From contig JASBRY010000009.1 of assembly GCA_030149165.1 (NCBI GenBank), positions 930,001 through 994,000 of the forward strand: a DNA stretch of 64,000 bases, read 5' to 3'. Numbering within the stretch: position 1 is the first letter of the stretch; each line of letters opens with the position of its first letter. Shown piece by piece: positions 62,169 through 64,000 of the stretch. The DNA is from Phycisphaerales bacterium (GTDB lineage: Bacteria > Planctomycetota > Phycisphaerae > Phycisphaerales > UBA1924). Position numbers and translations under genes: made by a program. The notes below the pieces were generated by a model. It did no database searches and was not told the origin of the DNA. It was given only the letters and a program-made list of their open reading frames with translations.

Positions 62169-62987
62169 TCATGGGCACCCGTTTGCGAATGCGGAAAGGA
62201 ACGCGCTCACATCCAGGAAGTTAAACTGCCCGTCTGGGTTGAAGTCCGCGACCGGGTCCTGTGCCGAAAATGCCGAAAGGAAGGCGCTGACATCGAGAAA
62301 GTTGAGGGAACCATCGCCGCTCAGATCCGCAAGGCAAGGCGTATCAATCAAGTTGTTCTCGATCCACGCGATCGCACTCTGGATGTCGTCCTCGCCGTCG
62401 CCTTGTCCGAAGACGATGTAAAGCGGGTCGGATGATTCCACGCTTGAACTCTCTGACCAGAGTTCAAGTTCGAGTAACCAGACCCCATCTATTGCTGGAG
62501 GGATCGCGCCATTGAGCAAATACTGCAAGTGGTGGTGGAAGCTCGCGCTCGCATCAAACGATGCTTGTCCGAACACAATTCCTGGGACAACCATGTCGCT
62601 CATTGGTGTGAGGATGTTCTGGCCTGCAGCTCGGACAGTGATCTGCTCGCTCGCGATCGTGTCGAAGTTCATATTGGTCTGATCCCAGATGCGTGGAGCT
62701 TTGAGGATGTTGAACCCGATGGTCATGCCTGGATTCAGGGCGCCGAGTTCGGCGTTGAATCCGGGATCGTTCGTGAAGTTTGGGAAACCTTCTGCTCCCA
62801 ATACAGCGGCTTTGATCGGTGATGGATAGACCACCTGTCCAAGATCAGGGTCCGCTGCACCAACGACGATCTTGCCGTCTTGGACTGCCGGGATGAAGTC
62901 GGCGCTGTGGATATCACCGGCTGAACTGGTGGAACAGTTAACAGCAAATAGTGCAGTCACGCATAGTGTCTTTATTTTAATGGTCAT
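62169..62987 (-). CDS. Secreted protein with dockerin-like tail, paralogue of the downstream gene
   Basis: A 272-residue exported protein. The signal peptide (LCVTALFAVNCSTSSAG) is followed by the same body as its neighbour: VQDGKIVVGAADPDLG, NDPGFNAELGALNPGMTIGF, FHHHLQYLLNGAIPPAIDGVWLL and DPLYIVFGQGDGEDDIQSAIAWI. It ends in the 55-residue dockerin-like tag (CLADLSGDGSLNFLDVSAFL ... FNFLDVSAFLSAFANGCP) in place of PEP-CTERM. GGAGA precedes ATG 62987. It lies 14 bases after the prepilin-like gene and 52 bases before the PEP-CTERM paralogue, so all three are probably one operon. The HHH segment might bind metal (inference). Confidence 0.82.
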   Translation of the reverse strand: MTIKIKTLCVTALFAVNCSTSSAGDIHSADFIPAVQDGKIVVGAADPDLGQVVYPSPIKAAVLGAEGFPNFTNDPGFNAELGALNPGMTIGFNILKAPRIWDQTNMNFDTIASEQITVRAAGQNILTPMSDMVVPGIVFGQASFDASASFHHHLQYLLNGAIPPAIDGVWLLELELWSESSSVESSDPLYIVFGQGDGEDDIQSAIAWIENNLIDTPCLADLSGDGSLNFLDVSAFLSAFSAQDPVADFNPDGQFNFLDVSAFLSAFANGCP

Positions 62988-63001
62988 TCTGGGTCTCCAG
63001 T

Positions 63002-63925
63002 TCAAGGGCGTGCCGATTCAGGTCGGCCCGCTTCGGGGTGGAACAGGTTGTGTTGAGTATCGAGATACATTTCTTCGAATCTGAGTGTGCGAACTGAGCC
63101 GTCGAAGAACGCGACATTGCTTTGTCCATCGTTGCTCGTGGGTTCGCCGCCGTGCGCGTTGAGCCAGATCTGCGAACTCGCGTAGGTGGCGCTTGCTGTG
63201 GGACCTACAAACGAGAAGTCCCACTGGTCGGGATGCACATGATCCGACTTGGCAAACTCAGCGACCGAATCATCGGGTACTCCGAACTGTCGATTGATCG
63301 GGGTCATCATCACCAGGTGAACAGTCTGCGATGTGCGTGGGATCTTGGTGATCTTCGTGTATGCGGTCCGTTGATCCAGACGACGGCCGGTCACCGGATC
63401 AGGATTCAGGAACGGCGCGACACTCTGTGCCGTGTATCCATTCAAGCCGTAGCTGGTCAAGCGGACGAAGTCGGGTTGCTCGGGATCATTCCCAAAATCG
63501 TCATCAGTCAGGAGATCTTTGTTTTGCTCGAACCAGCCTCGTAACTCGTACAGCGTGGCGCCCTCGTCACTCCCGCCATCCTCTACGCTCCTCCAAATCG
63601 AGCGATCCACAGGTGAGTAGAGCGACTCTGGAGCGGCACCGTACTCTTGGAGCGAGATGAGCCAGGTCTTGCGGATGTCTCCCGCGAGTGAGCCGTGGGG
63701 GAGCGCGGCGTCGATGAACTTCCCTCTGTTGTCCTCGAAGTACATCTGATGCGCCAGTTCGAGCTGTCGCATATTGGACTGACAGACAAGGCGCTGCGCT
63801 GAAGCGCGAGCACCGCTGAGGGATGGAAGCAGGATGCCGATGAGTAGTGCGATGATCGCGATGACGACCAACAACTCGATCAGTGTGAACGCTTGAGCGC
63901 GTCCATACTTTGTGTATGTGGACAT
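63002..63925 (-). CDS. Prepilin-type N-terminal methylation domain protein (pseudopilin-like)
   Basis: A 307-residue protein with a type IV prepilin leader: short basic start, cleavage site before [24 protein letters not shown], Glu at position 5 of the mature chain, so it should be cut by a prepilin peptidase and N-methylated. The globular part has the planctomycete pattern ending [12 protein letters not shown], as in DUF1559/H-X9-DG proteins, but the His-to-DG spacing differs from the standard. It is the first gene of an apparent operon with the two paralogous secreted proteins. A dyad at 63946 precedes it. A role in a type II secretion-like process is possible but unproven. Confidence 0.87.
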   Translation of the reverse strand: MSTYTKYGRAQAFTLIELLVVIAIIALLIGILLPSLSGARASAQRLVCQSNMRQLELAHQMYFEDNRGKFIDAALPHGSLAGDIRKTWLISLQEYGAAPESLYSPVDRSIWRSVEDGGSDEGATLYELRGWFEQNKDLLTDDDFGNDPEQPDFVRLTSYGLNGYTAQSVAPFLNPDPVTGRRLDQRTAYTKITKIPRTSQTVHLVMMTPINRQFGVPDDSVAEFAKSDHVHPDQWDFSFVGPTASATYASSQIWLNAHGGEPTSNDGQSNVAFFDGSVRTLRFEEMYLDTQHNLFHPEAGRPESARP

Positions 63926-63945
63926 TGAGTGTATTTCTGTCTGTG

Positions 63946-63972
63946 GTCCGAGCGCATGGATGCACCTCGGAC
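63946..63972. promoter_or_regulatory. Imperfect dyad upstream of the prepilin-like operon
   Basis: Outer arms GTCCGAG / CTCGGAC and inner arms GCAT / ATGC around two central bases. It lies 21-47 bases before the start codon of the prepilin-like gene, a position suitable for an operator or a leader hairpin. No known regulator box matches by eye. Confidence 0.45.
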
Positions 63973-64000
63973 GAATCGTGCTTTAGTCAAGGGGGCAGCA

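Overview
The window reads as ordinary chromosome of a free-living, Gram-negative planctomycete, most likely of the class Phycisphaerae (inferred, not proven). Supporting signs are five secreted proteins ending in a two-repeat dockerin-like tail that starts and ends with cysteine, PEP-CTERM-like tails, an ECF sigma factor beside a Hanks-type kinase with TPR repeats, DUF11 and FG-GAP surface proteins, prepilin-like N-termini, and LPS genes (lpxK, hldE). I saw no rRNA, tRNA, CRISPR array, insertion sequence or prophage. Genes are dense on both strands and many transcription units end in clear hairpin terminators.

Layout. 1-5.3 kb: 3' end of mnmG, a UVR-motif protein, a primary-type sigma factor with a hairpin over its start region, trxB, and a convergent TlpA-like thioredoxin lipid-side protein. 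5.4-11 kb: ACT-domain protein, a lipoprotein with a 24-residue glycine run, the iscS-iscU-iscA operon, and a STAS/anti-sigma kinase pair. 11-15 kb: a large secretin. 15-23.7 kb: an unrecognised protein, coaX with an altered phosphate motif, a shortened MnmE-like GTPase, a TPR membrane protein, an RluA-family pseudouridine synthase, ogt, serS, a small membrane protein and lpxK. 23.8-30.5 kb: DUF11 lipoprotein, maf, a PEP-CTERM-like protein, an ASCH protein, hldE, a cysteine-rich lipoprotein and trmD. 30.7-35 kb: rpsP and rplS separated by a secreted protein and an alcohol dehydrogenase, then a nitrilase. 35-41 kb: an AddA-type helicase-nuclease with an AddB-like partner.

41-64 kb is a secretome and signalling region: endonuclease I, a beta-propeller protein, a LuxR-type regulator, a metalloprotease fused to a beta-helix, an ECF sigma factor overlapping a kinase gene, an S9 peptidase, a 1563-residue FG-GAP protein, a second large kinase, and an apparent operon of a prepilin-like protein followed by two tandem paralogues.

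The most interesting signal is that pair at 61.4-63.0 kb: the same secreted body appears twice in a row, once with the dockerin-like tail and once with a PEP-CTERM-like tail. Other notable points are several genes whose -10 element sits 7-8 bases before the start codon (probable leaderless mRNAs), side-by-side degenerate CoaX and MnmE-like enzymes, and the broken-up rpsP/trmD/rplS group. All functions are inferred by reading the translated sequence; no database search was run.
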